The notes: generated by a model not told the origin, from the sequence alone. A DNA stretch of 64,000 nucleotides from Allomyces macrogynus ATCC 38327 (GCA_000151295.1 GG745353.1:730879-794878), one strand, 5' to 3'. Positions 10,362 to 21,482 are shown, counted from the first letter of the stretch. Numbers and translations: made by a program.

Positions 10362-11878
10362 TCACGGCTGCGGCAACGCCGCCGTCCTTGGCCCGGCCGC
10401 CACGACCTGCCGCTCGCGCTGCCACGCGTCGATATCTGAAATTTCCTCGACCAAGCTCGGGTCGTCGACCCACACTACAAACTGGATCCACGCCTTGGCT
10501 TGCGGCGTCAGGTCGGTTGTGCGCTTGGCGGCTACCTCGCACTCGACACCAAAGTCGTTGCTAAAGTATGGTACAGTGCGCATGAGTCCTCCATCCGCGC
10601 GCCGGTTCGAGACCGGGTCGGCGTACCGGTAGGTGACGTTCGGGTCGATAAACAGGAAATTGCTCGACAAGCAGTGTTGTAGTACGACGCGGTGGCCTGC
10701 TTCGACGCGTAGACCCTCGTGCTCGACAATCAAGGGTTTGTGCACAGTGACGAATTGCCACAGGCACCCGGCGCCGGCAAAGGGGAGGAAGGTTGCGGGC
10801 GCGTTCTTGCCGTACTTGGAGAAGGCAAACGAGGACGAGGACGTGGCGTGGAGGTAGAGCTATACAAGGGGAGCAGCACGTGAGAAGCCCAGGCCATCCA
10901 CGCTGAGCATCGGTCAAGTGGAGAACACGGTACGGTTTGCTCGGGAATGATCTCCTTGGCCTTGATGAAAAACTTGTCGCCGTAACTACATCGTGCGATT
11001 GCAACCGTGAGCCGCACGTCCAGGCCCCTCTGCTGCGCATCCCATGCGTTGCGTACCAAATCGGCTCGCCCGATTCCGCCGCCCTTTTCTCCCCGTCCCA
11101 CGTCTCAACACGCTCCAGCTCCAATACATTGCGCCTTGTCGGATCGAGCGTCGCGTTCGTGCACGACGCTGGGATAGGGTCCGGAGCAACTTCGGGCGAC
11201 GTGGGCGCGAGCCACGACGCGGTCCGGCGCCCAGGCGAGGACGCGCGCGCTTGACGCTGCCGTTCAGCATCGGGCGTTAATTGTTCCTCGGGCAGGCCCG
11301 TCACGTCCACGTTGAGCATGCCGAGCGTGAACAGGTGCTGCAGCATGATGGGCACGCCGTAGGCGAGTCGCGGCGCGAGTGCGGCCTAATTGACCAGAGA
11401 AGAGCGTCAGCCGACTTCCTCCACCACACTCCACGCAAAATTCCGTACTTACCGGCGCTTGCGCCAACGCAACCCGGCGCGCAACCCGCGTCGACCCGAG
11501 CTCGCCCGCCAAGTGCCGCGCCACCAAGTCCTCGACGGCCGCCTTGGCCGCCAGCTCGTTCTCGCGCCAGTTGCCGACGCGCACGGTCGGCATACAATAG
11601 ACTTGTGCGGCGACAGCATGCGGTGGGCCCACCTGTGCGGTCGCGCCGGCCGTGACGGGCGGTTTCTCGTGCGGCTTGAGTATCCCACGTGTCGTGGCAG
11701 ACGGCATCTTGCCCGTGGTCGGGAGAGGGTAGTGCGTCGTACGCGATGGGACGGGCACGGTCGCAACGGTCGACAGTCGCACGAGCCGCCGGACGGGTGG
11801 GGATGTGGACCGCGGCATGAAGGAAGATGACGGGGAGGTGGAGGTTGGGGTCCCGGACGAAGCGGCGCGTGCGGCCAT
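10362..11878 (-). CDS. CFAP161: Cilia- and flagella-associated protein 161 homologue
   Basis: Exons (minus strand, transcription order): 11878-11453, 11385-11057, 10985-10934 and 10859-10362, giving 434 aa. Similarity to animal CFAP161 runs along the length: VRVGNWRENELAAK (animal VRMGNWNEDVYLEE), CYGDKFFIKAKE (YGDKVMLVNP), VEHEGLRVEAGHRVVLQHC (YEGFPVPANAKILINHC) and PYFSNDFGVECEVAAK (STYFGKEAEVVAH). CFAP161 is a microtubule inner protein of axonemal doublets, so this is expected in the zoospore flagellum. The third exon is only 52 nt. The N-terminal 75 residues are Ser/Thr/Pro-rich and unlike animal proteins. The ATG at 11878 is the first in frame. Confidence 0.85.
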
Positions 11879-12562
11879 GGTGGAAGGCGGTTCTAGGGGA
11901 AGATCGTCGACAGCGGCAGAGCTTGGAGGGGAATCGTGGAAGACACGGGTCGTCCTGATAGCGCGTGTCGATGTGCTTGCCGACTTGCTTGCTTTGGCTG
12001 GTACGATTGCAGCCAGTGCATTCAGTGTTGGTCGTGGCTGCTCGTGCAGATCGCCCGGTGCAGCCGTCGTCGTCCTTCGCGACGTCGCAGACCAAGGCAG
12101 ATGCGGGTGAGCAAAAATCGGTCGAATAATAATTGTTACGCGGTCACGCTGTAATCACACCGCGTCTCGCTGCGAGAAGTGTTACTTTTCCGTTTCCCGC
12201 CTCGAGCTTCTTGTCGGTCTGCCCTGCGCGCCTCAGCTCGCCTGGCCTCGTTAATGCAATGCGAGGCCCTCGTGCGACCACATCCATAACCGATTCCGCG
12301 TGCTCAAGGTCTGAGCCAACGATATCGTCCGTCGTCCAGTCCACAACGTCCAGGCGGCAGCAACCGCGCCCTGCAAGATGAGTTGGGAATCGGATCTCTG
12401 TTGGAAACAATCGAGGATATATCCTAGTAGCGATGCCACGACTCCAGCGCGACCCGCGAATATAAAGAAGACCAACTAACCAAAAGCTCCCTTCAACAAC
12501 ACCGCACCAAGCCCCACCAGGGGGCTCGACGCGTTCCGTCGCCGTCACCTATCACCGCGCAC
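11879..12562. other. Upstream region of CFAP161
   Basis: It lies between the CFAP161 start and the 3' end of the phospholipase gene, both on the minus strand. Open frames exist on both strands (for example 12144-12548 minus) but none has recognisable features. It probably holds the CFAP161 promoter. Confidence 0.4.
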
Positions 12563-15500
12563 TCACTCCAGCACCATCCCCTCGACAAACGGCTCGAGGC
12601 CCTCATTCGGCGCGAGGAGCGTGGGACCGCCCATCTCCTCCATCACCTCCGCGTCCGCAACGGCCACCTCGTCCTTCACCGCGTCGCTCGTTCCCTCCAC
12701 CGGCTCTACAACAGCGACCTCCTCCTCATCCTCACTCACATCCTCAAACCCCAACGCCTCCGCGAGCACCCCATCCAACGTGCGCAACACAAACCACATG
12801 ACGTCCTTGGACCCCCAATAATTGAAATGCGCGCGCAGGCCACCGAGGTACTCGTTGGCCGGCAGAATCCCGCGCGCCGGCGGCACCTGCAGCACATAAT
12901 CCAGCCGCTGCCCGCGCGGCAACCGCGCAATCGCGGCTTTCGCCGCCGCCGCGTCCTGCGCGGCCGCCACTTCCGCGTCTGCTTCCGTCTTCGCCTCCAC
13001 CTCCTCCGGGTCCGACACGGGCGGCGACGGGATCGCGTCCACCGCCACGTCCAGCGGAACAGGCACGGTCGCGGTGGTTGGCGCGGTCGTCGTGGCCGCC
13101 GAGACCGACGGCGTACGCGTAAGCGGCGGCGGCGGAGCCGTCGCCGGAGCGCCGCGTGCGGAGAACATGGACCGTAACTGATTTACGACGTAGTCCCCCT
13201 CGGTCCGGATCCGGCGCGACGTGACGGTCGATGACGCCGGCACGATCCGGCGCGGCGTGATCGTACGACGCGCACTCGCGGATGCGGGCGGGCGCGCGGC
13301 GGGCGCGTCCTCGTCAAGTGAGAGAGCGGACGGTTCCCGCACAACGGGCGGAATCCGGCGTGCGCGGCCCGGGAGAAGTTGGCTGGATTCGCGCGCGCCG
13401 TCCTCGTCCTCGACTTCGATCGCGGCTTCATCCGGGTCGGCCGTCTGCAGGGTCGGGACGCCCGGGGTACTGGGTGGCGGTGGAACGACGCGGTCGACGT
13501 CCACGTCAAGATCGAGCGCCGCAGAGGGCGCCGCTTCAGCACCTTCCTGCGCGGGCGCAGTGGTGGCGGTTGCGTCCCCACGCAGCATCGCCCACAATGA
13601 CGCGGCCGCGCGCGGGTTGCGCGGGGCCCATGCGGCGACGGCGGTCGCGGACGACGCGGCCACGGACACGGCGGCCGTCGCGACCGCATGACCCGCGCGT
13701 ACGGTCGCAGCAGCCGCTGCTGACGCGGACGCGGCAACGGTTGCGGTTGGCGGGACCATCCCGGCAGGCGTGACGACCAGGCATGGGCCGGTGATCGTGG
13801 TCAGCGTCGTGGTCGTGGAAGTGGGGATCGACTCGACGCGGCGGCGTTTGCGGCGCGGGGTCGCGTTGACCGGGGTGGTGAGTCCCGGCTGGGTGAGGAC
13901 GGGCGAGGGTGGGTGCAATGGGGTCTCGTCGTTGTCGTCTTCATCTTCGGTGTCTGCAGAAACCGCGCCAGTGTCATTGGCCAGCGGATCGGCCGGCGCG
14001 ACCGCGGCCGTGCGCGACGACGATGACGAGAGGAACGGCAGCCGCCACGACGACGGCGACAAGGGCGACATGGCGACGATCGGGTCTACGTCCATCCCGT
14101 CGGTCGCGTCACCGTCACCGTCGACCGCCGCACCCGAATCCTGCCGGTCGGTGATCCCCGCGACAACGGGTGGCGACACGGGCCGCCGGCGTGCGCGGCG
14201 CCTGCGCGCGAGGAGTGGTGCGTCACCGTTCGCAATCGCGTCCACTTTGTTATCCTCGTCATCCTCGTTATCCTCTTGACCCTGCTCGTCGTCCGACGAG
14301 TACCCATCATGCTGCGCGGCCTCCTCTTGCCCCTGCTGCGCCTGCGCCTGTTGTTGTTCAGCTCTCATTGCCGCCGCCACAACTGCTGCCGCCGCCTCTG
14401 CCCCCGCAGCCCCCGCAGCCACCAACGCGTCCACAATCGACCGCATGTGCCTTGACAAGTGCGGCAACGGGTTCGAGAAGGCCTGCGGCGCTCGCAAAAT
14501 CGGCGCCAAGGTCGGTAACGCGCCCGCGAGGGATGCGAGAATCGCGCGACGCCAGCGGTCGTTCCACTGGCGCAGAATCAGCGCTCCTGCCGCACTCCGG
14601 TCGGCGGACGCGGCGACCGCGGGCGGGACGTAGACGGGGACCGGTACGGGCGGGACAGATGCGAGGTGCGCGTCGAACAAGGGCTCAAGCCGGTACGCAA
14701 TCGGGTCGAGCGGGTGGAATAAGGAAAAGAATTGGGTCGTTGGGTGCGCGTAGTGTGCGCGCAGACCGACGGCGTCGTCGGCGACATCGGCCGAGGGCAA
14801 CGCCAGGGATGACGCGAGGTCGTCGCGCGCGGCCTCGGCGTGATGCGGCAGACCCTGGTCGTGGCCGCGGAGGACAACGACGTTGGCAATGGGCGAGCCC
14901 ATGGTAAACACGTGCGTCAGCGGGAAGGCCAGCGGGACAGCGACGGGGGAGACTCCGTTGGCGACCTTGGCGTTGAGCAAGTCCCACATGACGATCCCGC
15001 CTTGCGAGTGCGCGAGCAGCGCGACATGACCGCGGAAGTTTGGGTGCGCGGCCATGTACTCGGCGTACTTGGCGTTCAACTGCCGCACGACTTCGTTGCG
15101 CACGAATTGCCCGTGGAACGGCGTAAAGTAATACAGCGGGTCCACGACAAACTCGTCAATGACCGTGCGCATCGCCGGGCACGACGGGAGCCGGATTCGG
15201 TCAATGGCCGCTTTGGTCGTTGCGTGCAGGACCGAGTGGTACTCGATGGGGACGAGGTCGACGCGGCCAACGTGTCGCAGCGGACCCGTCGCGCGGCAGA
15301 ACGGCAGGTGCACATCGTGCGACGTGGCGTCCTGGGCGACGTCATCTTCAGCGTCGGCGTCGGCGTCGGTGTCCACGACGGCAGCAGCGGCGCTGTCGGC
15401 GAGAATCGCGGTCACGCTCGAACGCAGCGACTCGACGTTGCGCGGGAGCCAGTCTTGCCGGCCCATGCCGTGCACGACGAACAGTAGCAGGTCCCCACGC

Positions 15501-15745
15501 CGTGGGCGGCGCTTACGGCGTGGCGGAGCTGCGCTTGAAGGTGGCGGGTCGTCAAGGTCCATTGCGTCGTCTACTGGCTCGATGGTGACGCCGGTTTGTC
15601 CCTGCTCCGGCGCTTTCTCGGGCACGTCCTCGACGGTCGGCTCCTGGAAACTGGTGATGCTTGGGGCGGGCATCGTGCTGCTGCTGCTGCCCGCGCTGCT
15701 TGCGGCGGCCACGGCGGCGGCAACAGGCGCGCCGAGGTCGGTCAT
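12563..15745 (-). CDS. DDHD-domain phospholipase A1 (PA-PLA1 family)
   Basis: Single-exon ORF of 1060 aa; the ATG at 15745 is the first Met. The family hydrolyses phosphatidic acid and related phospholipids and acts at ER, Golgi or mitochondrial membranes (DDHD1/2, SEC23IP, yeast YOR022C). The start of the hydrolase domain is at about residue 80 (DLLLFVVHGMG). The nucleophile elbow is at about 245, reading AHSQG rather than the usual GHSLG. YRLEPLF at about 350 begins the DDHD region. A Ser/Ala/Thr/Asp-rich insert of roughly 500 residues follows, and the domain resumes near 930 with PANEYLGGL and HFNYWGSKDVMWF (about 977), carrying the late conserved His and Asp. Membrane segments are not evident. 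The downstream edge is 0.7 kb from CFAP161. Confidence 0.85.
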   Translation of the reverse strand: MTDLGAPVAAAVAAASSAGSSSSTMPAPSITSFQEPTVEDVPEKAPEQGQTGVTIEPVDDAMDLDDPPPSSAAPPRRKRRPRRGDLLLFVVHGMGRQDWLPRNVESLRSSVTAILADSAAAAVVDTDADADAEDDVAQDATSHDVHLPFCRATGPLRHVGRVDLVPIEYHSVLHATTKAAIDRIRLPSCPAMRTVIDEFVVDPLYYFTPFHGQFVRNEVVRQLNAKYAEYMAAHPNFRGHVALLAHSQGGIVMWDLLNAKVANGVSPVAVPLAFPLTHVFTMGSPIANVVVLRGHDQGLPHHAEAARDDLASSLALPSADVADDAVGLRAHYAHPTTQFFSLFHPLDPIAYRLEPLFDAHLASVPPVPVPVYVPPAVAASADRSAAGALILRQWNDRWRRAILASLAGALPTLAPILRAPQAFSNPLPHLSRHMRSIVDALVAAGAAGAEAAAAVVAAAMRAEQQQAQAQQGQEEAAQHDGYSSDDEQGQEDNEDDEDNKVDAIANGDAPLLARRRRARRRPVSPPVVAGITDRQDSGAAVDGDGDATDGMDVDPIVAMSPLSPSSWRLPFLSSSSSRTAAVAPADPLANDTGAVSADTEDEDDNDETPLHPPSPVLTQPGLTTPVNATPRRKRRRVESIPTSTTTTLTTITGPCLVVTPAGMVPPTATVAASASAAAAATVRAGHAVATAAVSVAASSATAVAAWAPRNPRAAASLWAMLRGDATATTAPAQEGAEAAPSAALDLDVDVDRVVPPPPSTPGVPTLQTADPDEAAIEVEDEDGARESSQLLPGRARRIPPVVREPSALSLDEDAPAARPPASASARRTITPRRIVPASSTVTSRRIRTEGDYVVNQLRSMFSARGAPATAPPPPLTRTPSVSAATTTAPTTATVPVPLDVAVDAIPSPPVSDPEEVEAKTEADAEVAAAQDAAAAKAAIARLPRGQRLDYVLQVPPARGILPANEYLGGLRAHFNYWGSKDVMWFVLRTLDGVLAEALGFEDVSEDEEEVAVVEPVEGTSDAVKDEVAVADAEVMEEMGGPTLLAPNEGLEPFVEGMVLE

Positions 15746-16131
15746 GGTGGTGGTTGGCAAAGGAGAGAGAGAGAATGAGAGCGAACACGAAAGACGCGGT
15801 CAGCTGCTGCTCTTTTATTTTTACACGACGCAAGTTGACACGCAATTTTTTCTCCTCTGCCCTGGCTGTTCTTGGTGCATCTTTCGCCTTGCGAACCCTC
15901 GTGCGAACCCATGATGGCGCGCGCAACACAGCAACAACGATGGACGCGCCGCCATCGAGACGCGTCGCCAGCCGTGATTGCGCCTTGATTTTCGAGAAAC
16001 TAACGTCAAGTTCGCCTGAAAACCAGAGGAAATACTCACTGCAATCTACATCCCTCTCATCAAAAAATTCACGGCTCCAACGCCCCCGCAAAACGAGCAC
16101 AACACCAACTAACCTGCGACCAAAAGTTCCG
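15746..16131. other. Promoter region of phospholipase gene
   Basis: A 386-bp gap between two minus-strand genes. It contains short purine runs such as AGGAGAGAGAGAGAATGAGAG near 15760. No gene is seen. Confidence 0.5.
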
Positions 16132-17469
16132 CTACCGCAGCTCCACCTTGAGCTCAGCGGCCAGCGCCTGCCGCACCTTGGCCTGGATCGCGTTAATCTC
16201 CTCGTTGGTCACATTGCGGTCCATGGACCGGTAGGTAATCCGGAAACACTTGGACTTGCGCCCCTTCTTGTTGGTAAACTCGTCGATCAACGCCACATTC
16301 TCGACCAAATCGTGCGCAACGTCGCGAACCAAATCAAACATCGAGTTGTCGTGGAACTTGTCGCCGACCGCCGCATCTTCGGGCAACCAAAACGCCACGT
16401 CCTTAAAACACGGCGGGAAGTGCGAAAACGGCGTGAAGTGCACTACCGAGGTCGGGTCGGTCGGGTCCACCTTGGCAAACTGGTCGAGGAACCGCGGATC
16501 GGTCGACCAAAACAGCCGAATGTCGGGAATGCGGAACAGGACCATGGCGAGCCGCTCGAGACCGAGGCCAAACGCCCACCCCATGCACTGGTCGGCGGAG
16601 CCGTCGGACTCGCCGAGCGCGCGCTGGAAGATGGGCTGTTGCACGACACCGCATCCGAGCAGTTCGAGCCACTTGCCCTGGTACTGGACCTCCATTTCCC
16701 ACGAGGGGGCCGTGAACGGGAAGTAGGCATCGATCCACTGCACTTGCAGCTTTTCTTGGCCCGGTTGCGCAAACAGGAACTGTACCATGCTGTCGAGGTG
16801 CGACTGCAGGTCGTGCGCGACGCGGCCGACGAGCCGCGGGTCGTGAACGCCTTGCTGCGGGTTCCCTTCGGTCGCCTTGTACGGTGATGGCGGATCCGGC
16901 AGTGCCTGCAACGCGGCCGCGTCGAACGTGCGGAACCCCTCCATTTGGTGGAAGACCGGGTAATGCGACGCGTCAATCTCGTCGCGGCGGTAGCAGTCGG
17001 CCGAGAGCAGGAAATTCTGGGAGCCATTCGCGAGCAGCTGCGTCTGGTGCGCCGACGTGTGCGTGCGCAGCAACGTGTCGCGGTTCAGGTAGTAACTGTC
17101 ATGGCGTGACCGGCCCGGGTGATCCTTGGGGAACAGGAGGTGGTCGAAATTCTCGGTGGTCGAGACGACGGGATCGAGGTTGTTGATGGCCTTGAAATCG
17201 GGCGAGACGCGTGTCTGCCAGTAGTGCTCGATGAGCTTGGCGATCAGCGCGACCGGATGGTGCGGCGTGCGGTGCAGCGCGCGCGGCACTTTGGCGAGAA
17301 TGTGCGGCGTGACATTAGTCCAGTCGTCGCGCTGGATCGTCTGGCCCGAGACTTCGAGTGGGGCTGCGGTGGTCGCAGTGGAGAGTGGCTGCTGGGTCGC
17401 GACGGCGCGCACGGCGGCGGCGACAGTACGAGTGGTTACCGGTGCAAAGAGGCGTCTTGTCGGCAGCAT
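16132..17469 (-). CDS. Mitochondrial phenylalanyl-tRNA synthetase
   Basis: Single-exon ORF of 445 aa, homologue of human FARS2 and yeast MSF1. It charges mitochondrial tRNA-Phe as a monomer. The ATG at 17469 starts MLPTRRLFAPVTTRTVAAA, a basic, Ser/Thr/Ala-rich mitochondrial presequence; open frame continues upstream without a better Met. Class II motif 2 is near residue 165 (CYRRDEIDASHYPVFHQMEG) and motif 3 near 310 (GLGLERLAMVLFRIPDIRLFW). The C-terminal FDX-ACB anticodon-binding domain starts around 350 (FSHFPPCFKDVAFWLPE) and ends VELR. Length matches the family. It is divergent from the Tubby-like gene, with 465 bp between start codons. Confidence 0.95.
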   Translation of the reverse strand: MLPTRRLFAPVTTRTVAAAVRAVATQQPLSTATTAAPLEVSGQTIQRDDWTNVTPHILAKVPRALHRTPHHPVALIAKLIEHYWQTRVSPDFKAINNLDPVVSTTENFDHLLFPKDHPGRSRHDSYYLNRDTLLRTHTSAHQTQLLANGSQNFLLSADCYRRDEIDASHYPVFHQMEGFRTFDAAALQALPDPPSPYKATEGNPQQGVHDPRLVGRVAHDLQSHLDSMVQFLFAQPGQEKLQVQWIDAYFPFTAPSWEMEVQYQGKWLELLGCGVVQQPIFQRALGESDGSADQCMGWAFGLGLERLAMVLFRIPDIRLFWSTDPRFLDQFAKVDPTDPTSVVHFTPFSHFPPCFKDVAFWLPEDAAVGDKFHDNSMFDLVRDVAHDLVENVALIDEFTNKKGRKSKCFRITYRSMDRNVTNEEINAIQAKVRQALAAELKVELR

Positions 17470-17934
17470 CGTGGTCGCTTTCGTCGTGGTTGTTGGTGGT
17501 GGAATTTGCCCAGCTCGTCGATGTCGTTGGTGCACCTGTCGCGGTGGGTTGTTGATCAAGGTCGCGTGAGACTCACGTGTCAGGTGGTGTGGGTGCGAGG
17601 CAGTGCGAGACGGTCAGACGCCGGCCGTTTTTCGGTTTTCGAGCGGGATTCCGCCTTGGTTTCTGTGGGCGTTTCGGCGCGGAGGCGTCCTGCACGCTTT
17701 GTCCGTCTCTGGCCAGCCAGCGCCGCTCCACGTCTCTCGCGAACACATCGACAACAACATCGACGACGACGCAGCTGCAAGCACTGCGCGATAACGACGG
17801 TGTCAACGACGAGCAAACAATCCAGCACCGCACGGACCACGACCACGACCTCGACCTCGACCTCGACCACGATCACGGCCACGACTACGACCTCGACCAC
17901 GGCCACGCTCATCGTCAACACAGCACGCAACACC
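17470..17934. promoter_or_regulatory. Divergent promoter, mitochondrial PheRS / Tubby-like
   Basis: The 465 bp between two divergent start codons must carry both promoters. The Tubby-proximal part (about 17836-17910) is an imperfect hexamer-like repeat of CGACCT/CGACCA units, probably in the 5' UTR. No canonical TATA box is apparent. Confidence 0.5.
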
Positions 17935-19523
17935 ATGGACCCGCCGCCACCAACGATGCACGCACGTACCCGCGAGACCACGTCCTCAAGTTCCGACGAC
18001 GACGACGACGCGCGCGCACCCGTTCACACGGCCGGCGGCGTGCACGAGCCGCGCCCAACCACGCACGCTGCCGCGCACACCATCATCGAACCGCCCGCGA
18101 CACCGACCACTGCCGAGGCAGCCGCTGCCGCGTCCTCTGGCATGGGCCGGTCGCAATCGACGCCCGCAGGACTCGCGAGCGGGTTCCCGCGCCCGACGCA
18201 GCGCGGGTTCAACCAGCATGCGTTTTACGGAACCGTTCCGCCGTCAGCTATACCGCGTAGTACAAGCGAGGGCGGGCTCGCTGCACCCGATAACGGCATC
18301 GACCCGCTCTCGGGCGACGACGAGCAAGTCGCGCCGCTGCCCAACGATCCGGCGACACGACCGGTGCTCGAGTTGTTTGACCATACGCTCGGGGACGGGA
18401 CCACGCTCGTGCCAAGACCCTCCGAGGTCGCCGACTTTCTGCGGCAGTACGTTGTCCACCGGTTTTTTTTTTGGATTCGACGCACGCACACGCGCCGCAA
18501 CAAGCAAGCACAGACTCACGCAGCCTCCCCAACCTCCCCGCACTCCATACAGACCCGTCCCGCAGGGCCACAAGGTGCAGTGCCGCATCGTGCGCCACCG
18601 CGACGGTATGGACAAGATGGCGCCCGGCTACGAAGTCTTTCTTGAGTTTGGCCAGCAGCGCTTCTTTGTCATGTCGGCACGCAAGCTCAAGAAGCGCAAC
18701 GGTAGCACCTACGGGATCTACTTGGCCCCGCTCGACCAGATTCAGAAATCCTCGGCGCTCGCCAAAGTCCGGTCGAATTTCTTGGGGACCGCGTTTACCA
18801 TCACAGCACCCGTGCGTGACACACCGCGGCCGCGCGATGGGGCGGTGAAGCCGCGCGAGGAGTTGGCGGCGGTGCTTTACGTACGTGGTGCTATGGTCGC
18901 GTAGGATCGATTATCCGTGAAACTCACCCGATAGCCGAATCAATAGGAGCCCAACATTCTCGGGTTCAAGGGGCCGCGCAAGATGACCATTTTGCTGCCA
19001 ACCATGACCAAGTCGGGCGAGCGCGAGCGCATCATCCCGACACAGGTACGTCCTTGAAGCTACTTGTTTCGGCGTGTACCTTGGCGGCAGACCCGTTCGC
19101 TCACCTCTCCCTCCACGCCGTCACGAGCAGGAGAGCGAAACGCTGCTCGGACGCATGAAGACCGGCAACGACCCCAAGCTACTCGTGCTGCACAACAAGG
19201 CACCACAGTGGAATGAAGGTACGCTGCGCAGTCGCCCTTCCCCTTCGGACGACTGCACCCTGATTTGACTTTCCTTCTCCACCCACCCACCCACCCACCC
19301 ACCAGACACGCACTCGTATGTGCTCAACTTCAACGGCCGCGTAACGGTGGCCTCGGTCAAAAACTTCCAGATCGTGCACGACAACGACATTGACTACATT
19401 ATCATGCAGTTTGGGCGCACCGAGGACGGCACGTTTGCCATGGACTGCCAGTACCCGGTATCGCCACTGCAGTGCCTCGGCATGTGTCTCACGTCGTTTG
19501 ACGCCAAGCTCGCGTGCGAGTGA
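17935..19523 (+). CDS. Tubby-like protein
   Basis: Exons 17935-18446, 18553-18880, 18947-19045, 19131-19218 and 19306-19523 give 414 aa in frame. The N-terminal 165 residues are disordered (Ser, Asp, Pro, Thr), starting [11 protein letters not shown]. The tub beta-barrel then runs to the C-terminus: [81 protein letters not shown] and the terminal signature [19 protein letters not shown]. Tub domains bind PI(4,5)P2, and in animals and protists the family acts with IFT-A to deliver membrane proteins to cilia. The last intron has a CCAC tetranucleotide run as its pyrimidine tract. First introns start GTACG. Confidence 0.92.
19280..19304. repeat. (CCAC)n tract at intron 3' end
   Basis: About six CCAC units end directly at the CAG acceptor of the last Tubby intron. 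Confidence 0.85.
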
Positions 19524-20219
19524 TGGACGATGGCGACGCGCGCGGGCTGCGTGGTCCCGTCTTGTCATGTCTGTTCATATGCCATAGAACCAATCATACC
19601 GTTTCTTTATTGCGACCGTGGTGTTGGCACGGCGGGTATGTGCGTCGCGCATTTGGAGCATGATCCCAAAAACGCCATCATGGTTGCGCATCGCTTCGAC
19701 ATCCATCTCTGGCACCAATTTTCTGGTAGACTGCCATGATGCTGCCCATGCGACCCGCGAGCCAGCTGAGCCAAGGTCGAAACTACGCACAGCCTTGATG
19801 CGCCTTGACGACAAGAATTCTCAGAAGGTCACAAATCACGTTTTTGAGATGCACCATCGTTTTTCCGTTTTGCACCTGGCCGCTGCTGCTGGTTCTGCAA
19901 ACACCATTCTCTCGTAGTTGAGCGCCCACCCCTGCACCTCTCCCCCCGCAAACGGTTCCTCGTGCTATACTTGCACTCGCGTTTGTGCTCGTCAGCTCGT
20001 TAAGCAGCACGCCGTCGATTTGGACCCAACTTCCACACGCACCAACCGGTCCGTCATCAGCCCTTTAAACCTCTGGCCGATACCATGAACCGAAGTCGCG
20101 CAATAAAGGGCCCGGCGCCGTGGTAAATGAAATTGCAAGCTTACCTGCCTTCCGTTCGCGGCGTTTGGCGCGCGGGCTTCTGTTGCATACCAGAAATCCT
20201 CCTCCGTCGCTCGATCGCC
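19524..20219. other. Intergenic, Tubby 3' end to VTC1 start
   Basis: No recognisable gene. An open + frame at 19618-19917 has no family features. The last part must hold the VTC1 promoter. Confidence 0.45.
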
Positions 20220-20879
20220 ATGCCCGCTGCTGCACCGAGTTCGTCCGGCACGACCACGACGTTTATCCGCGTCGAGCCCAAGGTCTACTTTGCAAATGAG
20301 CGGTGAGTCGCGGCCCTCGCTATCCCGCTGGAATCGCGCCTGGCTGACCCACCATCGATCCGCTCTGTAGCACGTTCCTGAGGTACGTCTCGCCCGCGTG
20401 TCGTCCTCCTCCGCTCCTCGCCGTTCTCCACTGGGCTGACGCGGAATCCTCTTCGGCCCCTCCCAGCTGGCTCAACTTTTCCGTGACGCTCGGCGCGCTG
20501 GCCGTGGGCCTGCTCAATTTCGGTTCCGACGCCGTGGGCCGCGTGTCGGGCGTGCTCTTCACGGTGATTGCCATGGTCATCATGCTCTACGCGCTCTACC
20601 TGTACTTGTGGCGCGCACATATGATTCGCAAGCGCGATGCCGGGCCGTACGATACGCGTACGTTGTGGATCTCCGCTGACGGACAGTGGACCGCGGAAAG
20701 GAAAACTGACGCGTTCTCCTGCTCGACTCGTCTGGATCATATTAGGCCTTGCCCCCGTCTTCATTGTGATCGCTCTCTTTGCTGCCGTCTGCGTCAATTT
20801 CGGGCTTCGGTTGACCGCGGGTGTCGGTGGGGCGCCCAACGACCCGAATGCTGGTGCGCCCGCACCAAGCCATCCGTAA
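20220..20879 (+). CDS. VTC1: Vacuolar transporter chaperone subunit 1
   Basis: Exons 20220-20302, 20371-20382, 20467-20657 and 20746-20879 give 139 aa. Vtc1 is the small membrane subunit of the VTC complex, which makes polyphosphate from ATP and threads it into the vacuole. The protein is almost entirely the DUF202-type three-helix bundle: [20 protein letters not shown], then [33 protein letters not shown] with [15 protein letters not shown], and [20 protein letters not shown]. The match to yeast Vtc1 is close from residue 17 to the end. The second exon is only 12 nt (it supplies part of RTFLS), and gene finders are likely to miss it. A GC-rich tail ends APSHP. Convergent with SEC31. Confidence 0.95.
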
Positions 20880-21482
20880 CGACGCGGCCGATTCACGATT
20901 GTGCTTCTCCGCGTGCTCGCTGCCCGGCATGTCGCGTTCGGCTGGCGATGCGTGAGGCTCTCCACTCGCTGTGTTGATCATGGTGTGGGTCCATTGCAGG
21001 CGTTCCCGTTTCGATTTTTATTTGATGCCCGTAGTTTTGCTTTTGCTCCACCTTGCTGGTGACGGAGGAACGGTGCGCGACCAACCGTGGCGAGGAGGGA
21101 AACGAACAGCGAGAGGGAGAGGCGACTCACAGAATATCAGAATGCGCACGTCAATTGACAACTGAGCTGCCAGTCTCGAAGGATCGGGGAAAGACACAAA
21201 GGATGTACTTTTCCAAATGCATCTGATTCTCTTCTCACGAACTCATCACTCTCCACCCTCTCCCCTCAACATCGAGAATAATCATTCCTGTTTATCCTTC
21301 CTTCCTTCACTTAAGATGACATCGCCTCCTCCCTCCTCCACGTCGGTCACGACAGAACCAAATCGAAAAACATCAAACGAAAAAAATAAACGTCGCAAGC
21401 GAACCCGCGCAGACCCCCCTCCCGTCGCATCCCAAATCACTCTTCGCCCAAAAACATCCTATCCTCCTCCTCCTCCTCCTCC
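20880..21482. other. Convergent 3' region, VTC1 / SEC31
   Basis: An AT-richer 0.6 kb between two stop codons, with polypyrimidine stretches (CCTCCTCCTCC just before the SEC31 stop). No gene is seen. Confidence 0.5.
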
